Shown here: piece by piece, positions 6,781-9,121 of the stretch
Layout: the number at the start of each line of letters is the position of its first letter
How positions within the stretch are numbered: the stretch's first letter is position 1
NCBI GenBank assembly: GCA_964453575.1
Contig: CAYVRW010000086.1
Span: 1-9,121 of the forward strand
Length of the DNA stretch: 9,121 nt
Direction: 5' to 3'
DNA from: JABDBK01 sp964453575
GTDB lineage: Bacteria > Pseudomonadota > Gammaproteobacteria > DSM-16500
Notes under the pieces: model-generated
Seen by the model: the letters and a program-made list of their open reading frames with translations, nothing else
What the model was told of the DNA's origin: nothing
Database searches by the model: none
Position numbers and translations under genes: made by a program

Positions 6781-6791
6781 ACGACGCGAAA

Positions 6792-7412
6792 TCAATTTCT
6801 TGCCAAAATATAAACCTCTCTAGAACGCCCTCTTGATGCTTTAGGTTTTCGTATCACAACTTTCTTAAAATGTTTACGTACTTCTACCAAAAACGCATCA
6901 AATCCTTCTCCTTGAAAGACCTTTACCAAAAAACCGCCTGTTGCAGAACCGCTTAGCATTTTTACTGCAAAATCTAAAGCAAGTTCAGCCATGGTTATGG
7001 AACGGGCCTGATCAACGCTTTCTATGCCGCTCATATTAGGGGCGATATCTGAAATAACCCAATCAACCTTGTTATCGCCGATTTTTGCTAATAACTCATT
7101 TAATACATGTTCTTCGCTAAAATCACCTTGAATAAATTCGACGCCTGCAATGGCCTGCATGGGTAAAATATCCAATGCAACCACACGGCCTTTTTGACCT
7201 ACGCATTTAACCGCAAGTTCAGACCAACTGCCTGGTGCCGCACCCAAATCAATAATGGTCATGCCGGCTTTAAAAAGTTTGTCACGTTCTATAATTTCTT
7301 GCAGTTTATAAACAGCACGCGACCTTAAACCGGCATGTTGCGCTTGTTTCACATAAGGGTCGTTAAAATGTTCGCGCAGCCAGCGTTTGCTGCTGCTTTT
7401 TTTTCCCGCCAT
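6792..7412 (-). CDS. rlmE: 23S rRNA (uridine-2552-2'-O) methyltransferase
   Basis: RlmE (RrmJ/FtsJ) uses S-adenosylmethionine to methylate the ribose of U2552 in the 23S rRNA A loop, a late step of 50S assembly. The 206 residues cover the family's full length (E. coli 209). Motif I is IDLGAAPGSWS (54-64). The catalytic K-D-K-E set is visible as Lys36 (SRAVYKL), Asp122 (SDIAPNMSG), Lys164 (VKVFQGEGFD) and Glu199 (SREVY). The ATG shares its A with the greA stop (TAATG), a typical coupling overlap; GTGGAA in the end of greA may serve as its ribosome binding site. The stop lies only 5 nt from the start of suspect sequence at 6787. The C-terminus ARN* is consistent with the family but rests on the contig edge. 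Confidence 0.95.
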   Translation of the reverse strand: MAGKKSSSKRWLREHFNDPYVKQAQHAGLRSRAVYKLQEIIERDKLFKAGMTIIDLGAAPGSWSELAVKCVGQKGRVVALDILPMQAIAGVEFIQGDFSEEHVLNELLAKIGDNKVDWVISDIAPNMSGIESVDQARSITMAELALDFAVKMLSGSATGGFLVKVFQGEGFDAFLVEVRKHFKKVVIRKPKASRGRSREVYILARN

Positions 7413-7891
7413 TAAACATGTTCCACTTCGACAATATCGTACTCTGTCACACCTTCAGGTGTGCGGACTTCAATAGTGTCGTCCACGTGTTTACCTATCA
7501 TGGCGCGCGCGATTGGAGAACTTACTGATATTTTTGATTCTTTAATATCCGCTTCATCGTCACCCACAATTTTATAAGTAACGGATACTTCCGTAGTATT
7601 ATTATGTAATGTCACTGTAGTGCCGAATATCACTTTTCCAGTATTTGGAATAGTCGTCACATCAATCACTTGGGAAGCTGAAAGTTTCCCTTCAATTTCC
7701 ATAATACGGCCTTCAATAAAACTTTGTTGTTCACGTGCCGCATGGTATTCGGCATTTTCTTTTAGATCACCATGCAGTCTAGCTTCTGCAATGGAATCAA
7801 TAACACGGGGTCTATCCACCGTTTTTAAACGGTTTAATTCTTCACGCAACATAGTTGCGCCTAACACTGTCATGGGTATTTTTTTTAGCAT
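7412..7891 (-). CDS. greA: Transcription elongation factor GreA
   Basis: GreA enters the RNA polymerase secondary channel and stimulates cleavage of backtracked transcripts, rescuing stalled complexes. The 159 residues match the family length (E. coli 158). The N-terminal coiled coil (about 1-75) bears the acidic tip with Asp42 and Glu45 in HGDLKENAEYHAAREQQ, and the C-terminal FKBP-like domain includes VIFGTTV and VGDDEAD...ISVSSPIARAMIGK. The start IPMT (5-8) aligns with the E. coli N-terminus. A purine-rich AGAGAGA (7899-7905), overlapping the dnaJ stop, lies 7 nt upstream of the ATG. It sits 12 nt after dnaJ and overlaps rlmE by 1 nt, so the three are probably one transcript. GreB is unlikely given the close GreA match. 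Confidence 0.96.
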   Translation of the reverse strand: MLKKIPMTVLGATMLREELNRLKTVDRPRVIDSIAEARLHGDLKENAEYHAAREQQSFIEGRIMEIEGKLSASQVIDVTTIPNTGKVIFGTTVTLHNNTTEVSVTYKIVGDDEADIKESKISVSSPIARAMIGKHVDDTIEVRTPEGVTEYDIVEVEHV

Positions 7892-7903
7892 AATGATTTC
7901 TCT

Positions 7904-9010
7904 CTAAAATTTCATGTCTTCAAAAAAACTTTTCACTCGATTGAACCATGAAGAAGATCTTGGGTTATGTTTATTATCTGCTGACATCGTCATTTCAAAT
8001 TGTTTCAATAAATCTTTTTGTTTATGTGTCAAATTAACAGGTGTTTCTACCACCACTTTACACATTAAATCACCGTTTGCACCCCCGCGCACCGGTGGGA
8101 CTCCCATACCTTTCAAGCGAAACACTTTGTCTGATTGTGTTTCAGCTGGAATTTTTAGTTTAACCCGACCATTTAAGGTAGGAACATCTAATTCACCACC
8201 TAAGGCTGCCACCACAAAACTAATAGGTACTTCACAATGTAAGTTTACGCCATCTCGCTCAAATAGCTCATGTTGACGCACGGCAATTTGCACATAAAGA
8301 TCGCCTGGCACAGCGCCGGCTTCGCCCGCTTCCCCTTCGCCATTCAAACGAATTCTATCACCCGTGTCCACACCGGGTGGAATTTTAACGGATAATTTTT
8401 TCGTTTGTTTAACTCTGCCTTTACCACGGCAACTCATGCAAGGGTCTTTGATAATCTTGCCTTTGCCGCGGCAAGAAGGGCATGTTTGTTGCACGGTAAA
8501 AAAACCTTGTTGAATGCGAATTTGACCATGGCCGCCGCAATCCTGGCAAGTGACAGCTGAGGCACCTTTGCGAGTGCCGCTGCCATTACAATCATTACAG
8601 GCAACTAAAGTAGGCACATTGATTTCAACGGTTTTGCCAAACACAGCATTTTCTAAAGTAATCTCTAAATTGTAACGTAAATCAGAGCCACGCTGCGGAC
8701 CTCCGCGTCCACCGCCAAAAATATCCCCGAAAATATCGCCGAAAATATCGGTGAAATTTACCCCACCCGCGCCAAAACCACCAGCATCGGCTGCACTATG
8801 ACCAAATTGATCGTAGGCGGAACGTTTGCGGCTGTCGGATAAAACTTCGTATGCTTCTCGCACTTCTTTAAAACTTTCTTCAGAAACTTTATCGCCAGGG
8901 TTTCTGTCGGGATGATGTTTCATGGCTAAGCGGCGAAAAGATTTTTTAATTTCTTCGTCGCTGGAATTGCGAGAAACACCTAGTACTTCGTAATAATCGC
9001 GTTTTGACAT
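7904..9010 (-). CDS. dnaJ: Chaperone protein DnaJ (Hsp40)
   Basis: DnaJ is the J-domain cochaperone that delivers unfolded substrates to DnaK and stimulates its ATPase. The 368 residues (E. coli 376) show a J domain (1-70) with the HPD motif at 33-35, and a Gly/Phe-rich linker (about 77-107) with a short GDIF repeat. Four CxxCxGxG zinc motifs follow, with cysteines at 138/141, 155/158, 177/180 and 191/194, then the two substrate-binding C-terminal subdomains with the IPPGVDTGDRIRL stretch. The ATG at 9008-9010 (MSKRDYYEVLG) is preferred because it matches the family start; an in-frame GTG at 9023-9025 would add five residues. No clear Shine-Dalgarno sequence is seen. dnaK is not in the 111 nt upstream, where it is usually found. 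Confidence 0.96.
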   Translation of the reverse strand: MSKRDYYEVLGVSRNSSDEEIKKSFRRLAMKHHPDRNPGDKVSEESFKEVREAYEVLSDSRKRSAYDQFGHSAADAGGFGAGGVNFTDIFGDIFGDIFGGGRGGPQRGSDLRYNLEITLENAVFGKTVEINVPTLVACNDCNGSGTRKGASAVTCQDCGGHGQIRIQQGFFTVQQTCPSCRGKGKIIKDPCMSCRGKGRVKQTKKLSVKIPPGVDTGDRIRLNGEGEAGEAGAVPGDLYVQIAVRQHELFERDGVNLHCEVPISFVVAALGGELDVPTLNGRVKLKIPAETQSDKVFRLKGMGVPPVRGGANGDLMCKVVVETPVNLTHKQKDLLKQFEMTMSADNKHNPRSSSWFNRVKSFFEDMKF

Positions 9011-9042
9011 GTTAATGTTAATCACTATTTTGTAATAAATAT

Positions 9043-9083
9043 CGTAGGGTGGGCAAAGGAGTGCAGCGACGTGGCCCCCACCC
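9043..9083. repeat. Possible palindromic intergenic repeat upstream of dnaJ
   Basis: GGGTGGG (9047-9053) and CCCACCC (9077-9083) form a 7-bp stem around a loop containing AAAGGAGTGCAGCGACGTG. This resembles a recurrent 'GTAGGGTGGGC...GCCCACC' intergenic element that I recall from many proteobacterial genomes, here with extra C's in the right arm. Beyond it, 9084-9121 is C/G-rich and contains no recognisable gene or signal. Confidence 0.45.
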
Positions 9084-9121
9084 GGTTGGGGGGCCCTCAG
9101 ATAGGCACAGGCCCCCAGGGG

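Noticed and set aside
6484..6795. Minus-strand reading frame of about 103 residues with a glycine-rich start
   Set aside because: It runs through the poly-C block, the N gap and the adapter, so the protein is an artefact. The overlapping 64-residue frame (6588-6782) fails for the same reason.
7914..8276. Plus-strand frame of 120 residues inside dnaJ
   Set aside because: It is antisense to the DnaJ C-terminal domain and has no supporting signal.
1..9121. CRISPR array, tRNA or rRNA gene, transposase, toxin-antitoxin or phage-defence system
   Set aside because: No regularly spaced repeats, no tRNA-like cloverleaf, no rRNA-like block and no such protein family were seen; all substantial reading frames are accounted for by seven housekeeping or metabolic genes.

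Overview
The window reads as a housekeeping stretch of an AT-leaning gammaproteobacterial genome. The proteins (GreA, RlmE, FtsH, GlmM, DnaJ, SdaC) match their gammaproteobacterial counterparts closely as I remember them. The gene order dnaJ-greA-rlmE-ftsH-glmM is a shortened version of the chromosomal order known from Pseudomonas-like genomes. Lost neighbours, AT-leaning coding sequence and several palindromic intergenic repeats would suit a host-associated lineage such as the Legionellales/Coxiella group. That placement is an inference and is not proven by the sequence.

Layout. Positions 1-117 hold one copy of a palindromic repeat. An sdaC-type serine/H+ symporter gene runs leftward (118-1407). 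A 159-nt divergent promoter region separates it from mmsA, an acylating methylmalonate-semialdehyde dehydrogenase running rightward (1567-3051). A second copy of the same palindrome sits in the short convergent gap before glmM. From there to the right edge all genes are on the minus strand. In transcription order they are dnaJ (J-domain cochaperone), greA (transcript cleavage factor), rlmE (23S rRNA 2'-O-methyltransferase), ftsH (membrane AAA+ zinc protease) and glmM (phosphoglucosamine mutase). dnaJ-greA-rlmE are tightly packed: a 12-nt gap, then a 1-nt TAATG overlap. ftsH-glmM overlap by 8 nt. The block combines protein folding and quality control, transcription fidelity, ribosome maturation and the first committed steps toward cell-wall UDP-GlcNAc.

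The most striking anomaly is technical. The rlmE-ftsH interval contains a scaffold join. Its left flank ends in a degraded Illumina TruSeq P7 adapter (6636-6668), followed by an apparently readable 8-base i7 index (TCTCGCGC), a G-rich tail and A7. Then come ten Ns, then a GC-only/poly-C block that looks like the reverse complement of a poly-G read tail. About 6636-6780 is therefore probably not genomic DNA, and the true rlmE-ftsH spacing is unknown.

I found no novel biological system. The biological points worth following are the missing dapB/carAB (between dnaJ and greA) and folP (between ftsH and glmM), the paired palindromic repeats, and a short motif shared by the mmsA and ftsH upstream regions.
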